Positions 50,227-59,952 of a DNA stretch of 64,000 nucleotides are shown one piece after another (position 1 is the stretch's first letter; each line of letters begins with the position of its first letter). Below the pieces are notes generated by a model. That model saw only the letters and a list, made by a program, of their open reading frames with translations, made no database searches and had not been told where the DNA came from. The DNA lies in NCBI GenBank assembly GCA_001464355.1, contig LNEU01000022.1:152527-216526 (forward strand). Direction: 5' to 3'. Position numbers and translations under genes: made by a program. Source of the DNA: Burkholderiales bacterium Ga0077544 (GTDB lineage Bacteria; Pseudomonadota; Gammaproteobacteria; Burkholderiales; Burkholderiaceae_D).

Positions 50227-50406
50227 GAAGTCTCCTGTAGGGATAAGGCGTGAGGTATTGGCAGGCGCATCCAGTTCTGTCCGCAACAGAATGCCATACT
50301 TGACTCGGCGCGCCTTCATTCGCAATAGAGTACCCTTTTTTCGCCAGAGTTCCGCCACCACATAGGCAAAATTTTCAAATGCTAGCGACTGCAGTCCATG
50401 CGTCGG

Positions 50407-50432
50407 CCAATGCCTGATACATCAGGCATTGG
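50407..50432. other. perfect hairpin across the stop codon of the Atm1-type gene
   Basis: CCAATGCCTGA (50407-50417) pairs perfectly with TCAGGCATTGG (50422-50432) over a TACA loop. On the minus strand it includes the last codons and TGA stop of the ABC gene, with no T-run after. It could block 3' exonucleases or act as an inefficient terminator. Confidence 0.5.
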
Positions 50433-52308
50433 GTAGCAGGTCGCTGGTCAAATCTCGCACAGGAAAATTATCCGACACCGCATTGCTGCCCGACGCCGCC
50501 GAACCCTCCTCCGGCCTGGCCTGCTGGCGTTCCCACATCTGCGCGTACGCACCATTGGCAATCAGCAATTGTGCGTGCGTGCCACGCTCAACGATACGAC
50601 CGTGATCCAGCACCAGTATCTGCGCTGCATCCACAATAGTCGACAAACGATGTGCGATAACCAGCGTCGTTCTATCCTTCGCGATCTCTTTCAACTGCGC
50701 CTGTATCGCCTGCTCCGCTTTTGAATCAAGGGCCGAAGTCGCTTCATCAAAAATCAGAATCGCAGGATGCTTCAACAAGGTGCGGGCAATTGCCACTCTC
50801 TGCTTTTCACCGCCGGATAATTTCAAGCCGCGTTCGCCAACCATCGTTGCATATCCGTCTGGCAGCGATTCAATAAAGTCGTGGATATATGCCGACTTGG
50901 CCGCCGCAATAATGTCGTCCTTGCTTGCGCCAGGCTTGCCATATGCGATGTTGTATTCGATCGTATCGTTGAACAACACCGTATCTTGCGGCACGATGCC
51001 TATCGTCTGCCGCAAGGATGCTTGTGTCACGTCGCGTACATCCTGACCATCGATCAGAATCGCACCCGAATTTACATCGTAGAAGCGGAACAGCAAACGC
51101 GACAAGGTCGATTTGCCGGAGCCGCTATGCCCCACCACAGCCGTTGTGGTACCGGCTGCAATCGTGAAATCGACATCGAATAAAATCTGCCGCTTCGCTT
51201 CATAACTGAATTCAACATGCGAGAAGCGTACTTCTGCACCTTGCACGAGCAGTGCTTTCGTATCCGGCTTGTCGGCGATTTCCTTGTGTTGATCCAGCAG
51301 CGCAAACAGGCGCTCCATATCAGCCAGACTCTGCTTGATTTCGCGATAAATCACACCGAGAAAATTCAGCGGGATGTATAACTGAATCATGAATGCGTTC
51401 ACCAGTACCAGATCACCGAGCGTCATCGAGCCATCGATAACGCCTGCTGTCGCACGCCACAAAATCAAGGTAACCGCGACTGCAATAATGCTGGACTGAC
51501 CGGTGTTTAATACGGACAAAGATGTCTGCGATTTGACGGCGGCGGTTTCGTAATGCTTCAAGCCTTCGTCGTAACGTTTGGCTTCGTAGTCTTCGTTGCC
51601 GAAATATTTAACCGTCTCGTAATTGATCAGCGAATCGATGGCCTTGGTATTCGCCTTGGAATCCAGATCATTCATCGTGCGACGGAAATGGGTGCGCCAT
51701 TCCGTCACGATTACAGTGAAAGCGATATAGCTGAGCAACGCCACGCCAGTGATGATGGAAAACCACATGTCGTAATTCAGAATCAGATAACCCAACACCA
51801 AAACAATTTCCACCAGCGTCGGCAATATACTGAACAAGGTGTACGACACCAGCGACGAAATACCGCGCGTACCGCGCTCTATATCGCGCGTCATGCCGCC
51901 GGTCTGGCGATTCAAATGGAAGCGCAAAGACAAGGAATGCAAATGGCGGAACACTTGCAATGCAATTGTGCGGACCGCACGTTGCGTAACTTTGGCAAAA
52001 GTGTATTCGCGCAGTTCTGTGAACAAGGTAGTCGATAAGCGCAACAAGCCATAAGCGACCAGCACACCAATTGGCAACACCAGCAAAGCCTGCGGACTGG
52101 CGGGATTGATAGTCAGACTATCGATCAAACGCTTCAATACCAGGGGCACGCCAACGTTGGCAAATTTTGCAGCAATCAAGAACGACAGCGCCAATGCCAC
52201 GCGCCATTTATACGTCCACAAATACGGCACCAATGTCTTAAGCGTTGCCCAATCGTTACGATTGCTGGACGGTGGAGCTGGCTCGGAAGAAGGCGAAGAA
52301 CGGCGCAT
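50422..52308 (-). CDS. Atm1-type heavy-metal/thiol ABC exporter (fused permease-ATPase)
   Basis: It has 628 residues. An N-terminal six-helix membrane domain (about 25-330) is followed by an ATPase with Walker A GHSGSGKST, the signature LSGGEKQR and Walker B ILIFDEATSALD. The membrane-domain end QLYIPLNFLGVIYREIKQSL is typical of the Atm1/HMT1 branch, whose bacterial members export glutathione-bound metals or related thiol species. It stands alone, divergent from a thioesterase gene. Confidence 0.9.
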   Translation of the reverse strand: MRRSSPSSEPAPPSSNRNDWATLKTLVPYLWTYKWRVALALSFLIAAKFANVGVPLVLKRLIDSLTINPASPQALLVLPIGVLVAYGLLRLSTTLFTELREYTFAKVTQRAVRTIALQVFRHLHSLSLRFHLNRQTGGMTRDIERGTRGISSLVSYTLFSILPTLVEIVLVLGYLILNYDMWFSIITGVALLSYIAFTVIVTEWRTHFRRTMNDLDSKANTKAIDSLINYETVKYFGNEDYEAKRYDEGLKHYETAAVKSQTSLSVLNTGQSSIIAVAVTLILWRATAGVIDGSMTLGDLVLVNAFMIQLYIPLNFLGVIYREIKQSLADMERLFALLDQHKEIADKPDTKALLVQGAEVRFSHVEFSYEAKRQILFDVDFTIAAGTTTAVVGHSGSGKSTLSRLLFRFYDVNSGAILIDGQDVRDVTQASLRQTIGIVPQDTVLFNDTIEYNIAYGKPGASKDDIIAAAKSAYIHDFIESLPDGYATMVGERGLKLSGGEKQRVAIARTLLKHPAILIFDEATSALDSKAEQAIQAQLKEIAKDRTTLVIAHRLSTIVDAAQILVLDHGRIVERGTHAQLLIANGAYAQMWERQQARPEEGSAASGSNAVSDNFPVRDLTSDLLPNA

Positions 52309-52486
52309 GACGTGAGACTTTATTAGATGGTTTATGCTTCAGAGTCAGGATTGTAGCGGCAAGCTCTACTCACCGCTTAACGTAGCGATATAGCTCAATG
52401 CAGCGCCACCATCGATTACCTTGCCAGAAACTTGCGTAAGCACAGAGTAAGCATCAGCGCCCAGAATCATCACAACGGGAGACAAC

Positions 52487-52903
52487 ATGGCCAGCGAACA
52501 CCACACCAACCTGCCTGCAGGAAAAATTCCACAAATGCGCGTGGTGCCTATGCCGCATGACGCCAATATGCATGGCGACGTATTCGGCGGCTGGATCATG
52601 GCCCAGGTCGATCTGGCCGGCGCTGTCTGCGCGACGAGACGCGCAAATGGCCGAGTCGTCACCATTGCAGTGAATTCGTTTCTATTCAAGCATCCGGTAT
52701 TCGTCGGCGACCTGCTATCCATCTACGCCGACATCGTCAAAGTCGGCACCACATCGATCACCGTGAATGTGGAATGCTACGCTGAGCGCAATCGCCTGGA
52801 AGTCGAAATCGTCAAAGTCACCGAAGCGACCCTGACCTATGTTGCGACCAGCGATGACCGCAAACCAAGGCCATTGCCACCGGCAGTCGCAACTACCAAG
52901 TAA
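52487..52903 (+). CDS. acyl-CoA thioesterase, YciA-like hotdog
   Basis: It has 138 residues. ATG 52487 with GGGAG upstream. The hotdog motif MHGDVFGGWIMAQVDLAGAV and the TIAVNSFLFKHPV helix match YciA, which hydrolyses acyl-CoAs in the cytoplasm. The preceding 170 bp contains no gene. It is near fadD but converges on it, so both handle acyl-CoA from separate promoters. Confidence 0.9.
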   Translation: MASEHHTNLPAGKIPQMRVVPMPHDANMHGDVFGGWIMAQVDLAGAVCATRRANGRVVTIAVNSFLFKHPVFVGDLLSIYADIVKVGTTSITVNVECYAERNRLEVEIVKVTEATLTYVATSDDRKPRPLPPAVATTK

Positions 52904-53010
52904 GCGGCAACCTACGATTCATCCGCAATCACACAACAAGATTGCGGATAACGGAAAGCGTCCTGCCATCGTCGTATGAAAATACCGCAAGCACATACAG
53001 TGCAGGCTGA

Positions 53011-54693
53011 TCAACTCAACTTCAACTCGTCACGCAGTTCGCGGCGCAAGATTTTTCCGACATTCGATTTCGGCAATTCAGTACGAAACTCGACGGATCG
53101 CGGCCTCTTGTAACCGGTAAATTCTTCCTTGCAGTACGTCAGCAAATCTTCTTCCGTCAAGTTCGGATCCTTGCGTACAACGAACAGCTTCACAGCCTCA
53201 CCCGTATGTTCATCCGGCACACCTATGCACGCACACTCCAGCACACCGGGATGCGCAGCGACTACGCTTTCGATTTCACTCGGGTAGACATTAAAGCCGG
53301 AGACCAGAATCATGTCTTTTTTGCGATCAACAATTTTGGTATAGCCGCGCTCATCCATGATGCCGATGTCGCCGGTTTTAAAAAAACCATCTGCCGTCAT
53401 CGATTGCGCCGTTTCCACCGGATTATTCCAGTAGCCGGCCATCACCTGCGGCCCACGGATGGCGATCTCTCCGGCGACACCAAGCGCAACCTCACTATCG
53501 CCACCATCGATAATTTTTATTTCGGTAGAAGAGACCGGCAAACCGATGGTGCCGGAAAACTCGGTCGCGGCAGCAGGATTGGAGGCAGCGACCGGTGAGG
53601 TTTCCGACAAACCGTATCCCTCGATAATGGAAACACCGGTAATTGCACGCCAGCGGTCATTGACTACCTTTTGCACTGCCATGCCGCCGCCGTTGCAGAG
53701 CTTCAGTTCAGAGAAATCGACCTTGGCAAAATCAGGATTATTCAGCAAGCCGTTGTATAGCGTATTCACCGCCGGCAGCAGATTGATCTTGTACTTCATC
53801 AACTCTTTGACCAATCCTGGAATATCGCGCGGATTCGGAATCAGGATATTCATCACACCGAGTCGCGTACCCAGCATGCAGCAGGCCGTCAACGCGAAGA
53901 TGTGATAAAGCGGTAGCGCGCATACAAAGTTGAAGGATTTTCCTGGTGGCTCTTTACTCAACACAGGCCAGATCCAGGCTTCGTTCTGCAATACATTCGC
54001 GACAATATTGCGATGCGTTAGCACTGCGCCTTTCGCCGTACCCGTCGTACCGCCCGTGTATTGCAAGAAGGCGATGTCATATGCGCCTAGCACCGGCTTT
54101 TGCAAGCTCATGCCGGACGCCTGAGCCAGCACCTCACTAAAGGCCACTGCCTGCGGCAGCGAAAACGCCGGGACCATCTTCTTGACGTGTCGCACGACAA
54201 AATTGACGATAGCGCCTTTCACGCTACCCAACATATCACCCATCGTCGCAACCACTACATGCTTGACCTGCGCACTACCGATGACTTTTTCCAGCGTGGT
54301 CGCGAAATTCTCCAGGATGATGATGGCCTCTGCACCGGAATCTTCCAGTTGATGCTGTAGCTCGCGCGGTTTGTACAAAGGGTTGACGTTGACCACCACA
54401 TAGCCAGCGCGCAACACTGCCGCAATCGCAATCGGATATTGCAGAACGTTCGGCATCATCAACGCGACACGCGCGCCTTTTTGCATGCCGGTACTTTGCA
54501 GCCACGCGCCCAGCTTTTGTGACAAGGCATCGACTTCGCCATAAGTAATGCGCTTGTCCATGCAGACATAGGCATGACGATCAGCGTATTTTCGAAACGA
54601 TTCTTCCAGCAACTGCACCAGTGAATCGTATTGAGTAAAATCAATCTCGGCGGGCACGCCTTCTGGATATGACTGCAACCAAAACTTGTCCAT
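53011..54693 (-). CDS. fadD: long-chain fatty-acid--CoA ligase
   Basis: Activates fatty acids to acyl-CoA. ATG 54693 (AGAGG) gives 560 residues; the frame continues upstream but the start MDKFWLQSYPEGVPAEID is the usual one. AMP-binding motif YTGGTTGTAKGAVLTH, the P-loop-like VEGYGLSETSP and the C-terminal KDMILVSGFNVYPSEIE and KSNVGKILRRELRDE (catalytic Lys) are intact. It acts at the inner membrane. The upstream 663 bp has no clear gene. Confidence 0.95.
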   Translation of the reverse strand: MDKFWLQSYPEGVPAEIDFTQYDSLVQLLEESFRKYADRHAYVCMDKRITYGEVDALSQKLGAWLQSTGMQKGARVALMMPNVLQYPIAIAAVLRAGYVVVNVNPLYKPRELQHQLEDSGAEAIIILENFATTLEKVIGSAQVKHVVVATMGDMLGSVKGAIVNFVVRHVKKMVPAFSLPQAVAFSEVLAQASGMSLQKPVLGAYDIAFLQYTGGTTGTAKGAVLTHRNIVANVLQNEAWIWPVLSKEPPGKSFNFVCALPLYHIFALTACCMLGTRLGVMNILIPNPRDIPGLVKELMKYKINLLPAVNTLYNGLLNNPDFAKVDFSELKLCNGGGMAVQKVVNDRWRAITGVSIIEGYGLSETSPVAASNPAAATEFSGTIGLPVSSTEIKIIDGGDSEVALGVAGEIAIRGPQVMAGYWNNPVETAQSMTADGFFKTGDIGIMDERGYTKIVDRKKDMILVSGFNVYPSEIESVVAAHPGVLECACIGVPDEHTGEAVKLFVVRKDPNLTEEDLLTYCKEEFTGYKRPRSVEFRTELPKSNVGKILRRELRDELKLS

Positions 54694-55356
54694 TTCAACC
54701 TCTGTCTCTGTTGTTTGAGTTGTCATGCGAGTTGGTATGTGCATGACACTGTTAACGCAAAACAGGCCATGCATTTTTATATTACTCGTTGAAACAATCA
54801 TGTCACGGCTGCGCAATGAATGCAAACTGCGGCCTATGCTCGTTCGTATTGTCATTACCTACCACAGGCATGACGGCGGCCCAAGTCGCCAGTTGCTTAT
54901 GGCGATCTGCTTTATAGGTAGCTCTCAATGCCATCACTGCGCGATAAACCCTGGCACCCGCTCATGAAAAATCAATCACGCCAGTTCGCCGCCAGGATAG
55001 CGGACAAAGGTGGGCCGAACAGGATCGTTGAACCAGCCCCGTGTTGAGTCAGTCGGCACAACGACGACCTACACATCATAGCCAGCGTCGCCCGCACGGC
55101 CGACGTCGGCAAACTGGTTAGTGCTGCGAATCGCATCAGCGATCCATCCATCTCTTTAAAATGAGCTTGCTCGTGTACGGTCAACCCACGCAGCAGCAGG
55201 CCACTGTGCGCGCACTCACGCGCAGACTATCTGTCCATTCATGTTGCATGAACCCGGACAATAACATCAACTATTTGAGTTGGCGTAAGATAGACAACTA
55301 CGCGCGCAATTGCGCAAATCCAGACAATCGGTATACGGCAACAATGTGGAGACAGT
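54694..55356. other. 663-bp stretch without a clear gene; possible coding remnant
   Basis: It lies between divergent fadD and the M20 peptidase gene. On the minus strand near 54985-55075 one frame reads VVVPTDSTRGWFNDPVRPT and ends at a stop after PGGELA, with codon use like the neighbouring genes, but stops and frame breaks lie just upstream. This may be the tail of a lost gene; I cannot name it. A 70-codon frame at 54972-55184 is open in another frame and is probably chance. The last 100 bp include the M20 leader (SD GGAGA). Confidence 0.4.
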
Positions 55357-56550
55357 ATGAAGTTGATCGACCCTATCATCGAATTTCACCACGAACTGCA
55401 ACGCATACGTCGCGAGATTCATGCCAATCCGGAACTGTGTTTTGAAGAACGGGAAACCGCTGATTTAGTCGCAAAAAAACTGACTGAATGGGGCATCCCG
55501 ATTTTACGCGGCCTGGGCGTGACCGGCGTGGTTGGCATCATCAAGAACGGCAACAGTGACCGTGCGATTGGCTTGCGTGCCGACATGGATGCGCTACCCA
55601 TGCAAGAAATCAACACCTTCGCGCATGCGTCGCGCAATGACGGCAAAATGCATGCGTGCGGACATGACGGCCACACCGCGATGTTGCTGGGTGCCGCACA
55701 TTATTTATCTCAAAATAAAAATTTCGACGGCACCGTATATGTAATTTTCCAACCAGCCGAAGAAGGTGGCGGTGGTGCCAAACGCATGATGGATGATGGC
55801 CTGTTTGCACAATGTCCGATGCAGGCGGTGTTCGGCATGCATAACTGGCCCGGCATTCCCGTTGGTGAATTTGGCGTGACGGTCGGCCCCATGATGGCAT
55901 CCAGTAACGAATTTGAAGTGATCGTCAGCGGCAAGGGATCGCACGCGGCACAACCGCACAAAAGCGTAGACCCCATCATGGTCGCGGTACAGATTGCACA
56001 AAGCTGGCAAACCATCATCACACGCAACAATAGTCCTATCGATGCAGCCGTATTATCGATTACGCAAATCCATGCTGGTAGCGCGACTAATGTCATTCCC
56101 GACAATGCGTCACTGATAGGCACCGTGCGCACCTTCGATCTGAAAGTACTTGATTTGATCGAAACCCGCATGCGTGCAATTGCTGAACACACCGCATTAG
56201 CATTTGATGCCAAAGTCGATTTCCGCTTTCACCGCAACTATCCGCCCTTGATCAATCACGCCAAAGAAACGGCGTTTGCGGTAGAGGTATTGCAATCGAT
56301 AGTGGGTGAAGAGAAGGTCAACGCGCACGTCGAACCAACAATGGGGGCCGAAGACTTTGCTTATATGCTGCAAGGCAAGCCCGGCTGCTATGTTTTCATA
56401 GGCAATGGCGAGGGCGATCATCGCTCGGCCGGACATGGACTCGGGCCGTGCAATCTGCACAATCCCAGCTATGACTTCAATGATGATTTGCTGCCTATAG
56501 GCGCAACTTACTGGGTGCGCCTGGCGGAAGCCTTTCTGCAACAAAAATAA
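55357..56550 (+). CDS. M20-family amidohydrolase/carboxypeptidase (HipO-like)
   Basis: It has 397 residues. ATG 55357 after GGAGA. The two-metal site is visible in MHACGHDGHTAML, PAEEGGGGAKRM (catalytic Glu pair), GMHNWPG and GAEDFAYML. This is the hippurate hydrolase/N-acyl-amino-acid amidohydrolase/IAA-amino acid hydrolase branch of M20; the natural substrate is not fixed. It is cytoplasmic. It stands alone. Confidence 0.92.
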   Translation: MKLIDPIIEFHHELQRIRREIHANPELCFEERETADLVAKKLTEWGIPILRGLGVTGVVGIIKNGNSDRAIGLRADMDALPMQEINTFAHASRNDGKMHACGHDGHTAMLLGAAHYLSQNKNFDGTVYVIFQPAEEGGGGAKRMMDDGLFAQCPMQAVFGMHNWPGIPVGEFGVTVGPMMASSNEFEVIVSGKGSHAAQPHKSVDPIMVAVQIAQSWQTIITRNNSPIDAAVLSITQIHAGSATNVIPDNASLIGTVRTFDLKVLDLIETRMRAIAEHTALAFDAKVDFRFHRNYPPLINHAKETAFAVEVLQSIVGEEKVNAHVEPTMGAEDFAYMLQGKPGCYVFIGNGEGDHRSAGHGLGPCNLHNPSYDFNDDLLPIGATYWVRLAEAFLQQK

Positions 56551-56863
56551 GTTCTCGTTGCCGGCCTTGTTTTACATTTCCGCGCTCGGGTACCGAGCTC
56601 GGCAGCGGTTTCATCGGCAAACCAGCTTTGCTGGAAATCGTCAGACATGGCCCGCAAGAAACAATATAGATCCAGTTTCTCCATGCTGCAAACGTCAATA
56701 TCGTGCTTATACAGATGTCTGTGCGTAGTCACTGCGGACTTCATGTTACAGATACGCAAACAGAGCATTGCAAGACGCAGGCACATCAGCTTTTGCGAAC
56801 TCAGCCATTGCGCATGCATGCCGCTATTTTAGCGGCGCACAATTTGGATCTGGCGAAGACGGC
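56551..56863. other. intergenic region between converging M20 and DUF3047 genes
   Basis: 313 bp without a supported gene. It contains overlapping palindromes near 56584-56604 (CTCGG-GTA-CCGAG and CCGAGCTCGG). A minus-strand frame starting MEKLDLYCFLRAMSDDF (about 56684 downward) is open into the end of the M20 gene, but overlaps it and has no known relatives that I recognise, so it is left uncalled. Confidence 0.5.
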
Positions 56864-57721
56864 TTATTGCGTCTCGTCCAATGCCTGCAGATCTGTCCGC
56901 AATTCATTTGGCGTCAGTTGAATATCGCGATACCAGGCTTCTACGGTTTCACCTGTGTTATCCGTATCGGTCAACACACCTACGGCGATCAGACGGCCAG
57001 GCTGCTCGCCGAACGCACGTTCGTAATCAGCGGCGATATCGCGTGAAAATGCACGCCATTCACCCACACCATCTTTGCCCGTGGCGACAACAATCATCTT
57101 GACGCGGCCAGTGCGGGAATTGGAAATGACTGTGTCTACCGGCGTCTTCCTGGCCCGTATGTACATCAGCGTGGCATACGGAATTTCGCGGCCGGTAAGT
57201 GCGCGCGCCGTTTCAAACATGATTTGATCAACAAACGGCAACTCATCCTTGTTGCCATCGAATCCGAGAATAATGCGGGCCGGAGCATCTTCGCTTGCGC
57301 GATCATGATTATCGGCCGATTCAACCAGACGACTGATGCGCCACTCCCAGGTCAGACGCGAATCCAGCAGTGGGTCTATGCTCAATTTTTGCATCAGCCC
57401 GGATGCAGAAGCAGACGCGCGCGCATGCAAAACCTTTTTGCCCTGATCGGAAACAACTGCGTATTCGGTGCGCCTCTTGTTGCGATTGATGAGCATGGTC
57501 TCCCATTCGGGCGAAAGGACATCGGTTTTATTTTCCGAGAAAGCAACGATTTCGTCATCGTCTTCGATGACACTTTCGTCGTCTGGTGCACGCGCCGCAG
57601 ATATGGGCGCGTGCGTACAAGCGGCAACACTGAATAGCATTGCAACGAGAAGAACAGCTCCGAGAATTTTTGACTGTAACAGCAGCTTCATTTTTTTTGT
57701 AATCATTGTTGCGTCCAGCAT
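56864..57721 (-). CDS. DUF3047 lipoprotein
   Basis: It has 285 residues from ATG 57721; ATG 57706 and 57691 are also possible and would give a more usual signal peptide. The lipobox SVAAC (Cys at about 35) implies a lipid-anchored envelope protein. The body matches DUF3047: LTWEWRISRLVESADNHD, ARIILGFDGNK and AYERAFGEQPGRLIAVGVLTDTDNT-type blocks, with a C-terminal DIQL. These proteins look like jelly-roll carbohydrate-binding folds; function unknown. Confidence 0.85.
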   Translation of the reverse strand: MLDATMITKKMKLLLQSKILGAVLLVAMLFSVAACTHAPISAARAPDDESVIEDDDEIVAFSENKTDVLSPEWETMLINRNKRRTEYAVVSDQGKKVLHARASASASGLMQKLSIDPLLDSRLTWEWRISRLVESADNHDRASEDAPARIILGFDGNKDELPFVDQIMFETARALTGREIPYATLMYIRARKTPVDTVISNSRTGRVKMIVVATGKDGVGEWRAFSRDIAADYERAFGEQPGRLIAVGVLTDTDNTGETVEAWYRDIQLTPNELRTDLQALDETQ

Positions 57722-58010
57722 CCGATGATCTCGCTTCTATTGCAGCGTTTTATCGAGTGCTCTGCTTGCTCCCGAGTTTCGCGCTTTGAATTGTATATTA
57801 TTGTCTGCGCGCAATTTCTTGCGCATGGAGCGCGCTGGCATGCGTATCCCCACAAATTGCCAGCGCATCTGATGCGCCCAGATAAGTAACATGCACGGCA
57901 ATTGCAATGAAAAATCAGATAGGAAATTTATGTAGAAAACGCACAGACAATCTGTGCGTTTCAACTGGATGTTCCAGATTTCAAAATTTATTGCAAATCT
58001 GGCTTCAAGT
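57722..58010. other. intergenic region between the dehydrogenase and DUF3047 genes
   Basis: 289 bp. It contains the dehydrogenase terminator (57937-57961) and a 9-bp inverted repeat GCGCTGGCA (57832-57840) / TGCCAGCGC (57858-57866) with a 17-nt loop upstream of the DUF3047 start. No gene seen. Confidence 0.5.
57937..57961 (-). terminator. terminator after the beta-hydroxyacid dehydrogenase gene
   Basis: AAACGCACAGA pairs perfectly with TCTGTGCGTTT over a 3-nt loop; on the minus strand it ends in TTTTC. It lies 50 nt after the dehydrogenase stop. Confidence 0.75.
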
Positions 58011-58976
58011 TTAGTCTGGCAATTGATCCTTGATTTCCCCTAGGCGCTGACCAGGATTATTTTGCTCTAATGCCAACAGGACCGCAGACTGATCTGCCTG
58101 CGGAGACTGCTGCAATACACGTTGATAATTTTCCGTTACCAGCTCTGTCACCGGCAAACGCAATCCGGCATTGGCAGCGGCGATCAACACATTTTCCAGA
58201 TCCTTGAACTGGCTCTTGACCTGACCACCGGGCATGAAGTTACGTTCCAGCATACGCTGACCATGGACTTCCAGAATACGGCTTTCCGCAAAACCGCCAC
58301 GGATTGCTGCCCTCACTGCCGTTGGATCAGCGCCGCCAGCCTGCGCCAACAACAAGGCCTCGGCCACAATATTCAAGGTGCCGCCGACGATCAATTGATT
58401 GCACAGCTTGGCGATCTGGCCGCAGCCGGCAGGGCCGACCAGAGTAGGACGCCCCATCACGGTCAATACCGCTTCAGCTTCCGCAAAATCTTCAGGGTTG
58501 CCGCCGGCCATGATGGCCAACGAACCGGCTTGCGCGCCGACTACGCCACCGGACACTGGCGCATCGATAAAACGTGCGCCATGTTTGGTCAGCGTTGCAT
58601 GTGCATCTTGTGCTTCTGACTGGCGCGTCGAACTCATATCGATCAGCAATGCGCCGGGACGCAAACCCGGCAATGCTGCGGCAATCACTTGCGCAACGAT
58701 AGGGCCAGCTTCCAGCATCGTGATGACGATGCCTGCAGTGGATACTGCATCGGCAACGTGTTCTTCTACTTTTGCCCCCAGTGACACGAGCTCATCTGCC
58801 TTGCTGCGCGTGCGATTCCATGCGATGACGGTATAGCCCGCCTGCAGCAAACGGCTAGCCATAGGCTTGCCCATCAAGCCTATGCCAAGAAAGGCAACTA
58901 CTGGTTTCGTGGTCGGCTCGGTTGCAAGCTCCGTTTTCGGCTCCGTTGGCGACTGATTTAAATCAAACTGCGTCAT
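58011..58976 (-). CDS. beta-hydroxyacid dehydrogenase (GarR/HIBADH family)
   Basis: NAD(P)-dependent enzyme that oxidises 3-hydroxy acids or reduces tartronate semialdehyde. It has 321 residues with a Thr/Glu/Pro-rich N-terminal extension of about 25 residues before the Rossmann motif FLGIGLMGKPMA. The substrate motif DAPVSGGVVGAQAG and the catalytic Lys in CGQIAKLCNQL are present. It is divergent from an SMP-30 gene with a 69-bp shared promoter region, and a glycerol kinase follows that gene. Together they suggest use of a sugar acid or glycerate-type substrate. Confidence 0.9.
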   Translation of the reverse strand: MTQFDLNQSPTEPKTELATEPTTKPVVAFLGIGLMGKPMASRLLQAGYTVIAWNRTRSKADELVSLGAKVEEHVADAVSTAGIVITMLEAGPIVAQVIAAALPGLRPGALLIDMSSTRQSEAQDAHATLTKHGARFIDAPVSGGVVGAQAGSLAIMAGGNPEDFAEAEAVLTVMGRPTLVGPAGCGQIAKLCNQLIVGGTLNIVAEALLLAQAGGADPTAVRAAIRGGFAESRILEVHGQRMLERNFMPGGQVKSQFKDLENVLIAAANAGLRLPVTELVTENYQRVLQQSPQADQSAVLLALEQNNPGQRLGEIKDQLPD

Positions 58977-59045
58977 GCTTCAAACTCCTTATTGCTCAGA
59001 TTTTCACTGCATAATGGCGCATTCTCCCCACAAAAAGCAACAGCC

Positions 59046-59936
59046 ATGTCGACGGAAAAGATACGCGCCATCCTGAACACTCGCATGCAGTTAGGTGAAT
59101 GCCCAATCTGGCATGTGCAGGAAGCGGTGTTGTACTGGATAGATATCGATGGCTGCGCGGTACATCGCTACGATCCGGCCAGCGGCGCGCATTGCAATTG
59201 GCCCATGCCATCCGAGCCCGGTTGTATTGCAATCAATGCTGCAGGCGGCCTGATCGTTGCATTGCGCTCTGGTCTGGCATTGCTGGATACCGGCAGCGGC
59301 CAACTCAGCAAACTGGTCGATGCGCCTTATGATCAAGCAAGCACGCGTTTCAATGACGGCCGTTGCGATGCTGGCGGGCGCTTGTGGGTAGGCAGTATTT
59401 ACGAACCACGCGATCATCCGCATGCCGCCTTGTTTTGCATAGAGCATGGCGCGATCCGCGATAGCGGAAAACGTGCAACCGTGTCGAACGGCGTTGCTTT
59501 CAGCCCGGACAACAAAACCTTGTACCACGCTGATACCACTTCACATCGCATCCACGCTTATGAATTCGATGTTGCTACAGGCACGCTAGGCGACAGCCGA
59601 TTGTTAAAGCAATTCTCAACCGACAAAGCCCATAATTACGGCGGTCGGCCCGATGGCGCTGCGGTCGATAGCGAAGGCGCGTATTGGTCTGCGATGTATG
59701 AAGGCGGCCGACTCGTACGTCTGGCGCCAAACGGCGAGTTGCTGGAGGAAATTGCATTGCCGGTGCGTTGCCCGACCATGATGGCGTTCGGCGGTGACGA
59801 TATGCGCACCTTGTACATCACCACAGTCAGCAAGAATCGGTCTGCTGTCGAACTGCAACAGCATCCGCTGTCGGGTTGTGTCTTGAGCATGCGCGTCGAC
59901 GTGCCGGGACTAGCCGAACACGTCTATCGTCCGTGA
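59046..59936 (+). CDS. SMP-30/gluconolactonase family lactonase
   Basis: Six-bladed beta-propeller that opens sugar lactones. ATG 59046 gives 296 residues; an upstream frame start at 58992 is less likely. [20 protein letters not shown] is the N-terminal metal-binding block, [20 protein letters not shown] and [18 protein letters not shown] the conserved loop blocks. The substrate (gluconolactone, arabinolactone or other) is not clear. It lies 16 bp before glpK. Confidence 0.9.
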   Translation: MSTEKIRAILNTRMQLGECPIWHVQEAVLYWIDIDGCAVHRYDPASGAHCNWPMPSEPGCIAINAAGGLIVALRSGLALLDTGSGQLSKLVDAPYDQASTRFNDGRCDAGGRLWVGSIYEPRDHPHAALFCIEHGAIRDSGKRATVSNGVAFSPDNKTLYHADTTSHRIHAYEFDVATGTLGDSRLLKQFSTDKAHNYGGRPDGAAVDSEGAYWSAMYEGGRLVRLAPNGELLEEIALPVRCPTMMAFGGDDMRTLYITTVSKNRSAVELQQHPLSGCVLSMRVDVPGLAEHVYRP

Positions 59937-59952
59937 GATATCCACTCAAATA

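Noticed and set aside
54972..55184. 70-codon open frame on the minus strand
   Set aside because: No recognisable motif, no ribosome site, and another frame of the same stretch looks more like coding DNA, so this was left as part of the gap.
56582..56602. A 15-nt match to the KpnI-SacI part of a common cloning-vector polylinker (CGGGTACCGAGCTCG)
   Set aside because: The match ends on both sides in sequence that continues normally; it is explained by two overlapping native palindromes, so vector contamination is not supported.
56508..56819. 103-codon minus-strand frame after the M20 gene
   Set aside because: It overlaps the 3' end of the M20 gene and has no family resemblance or clear start signal.
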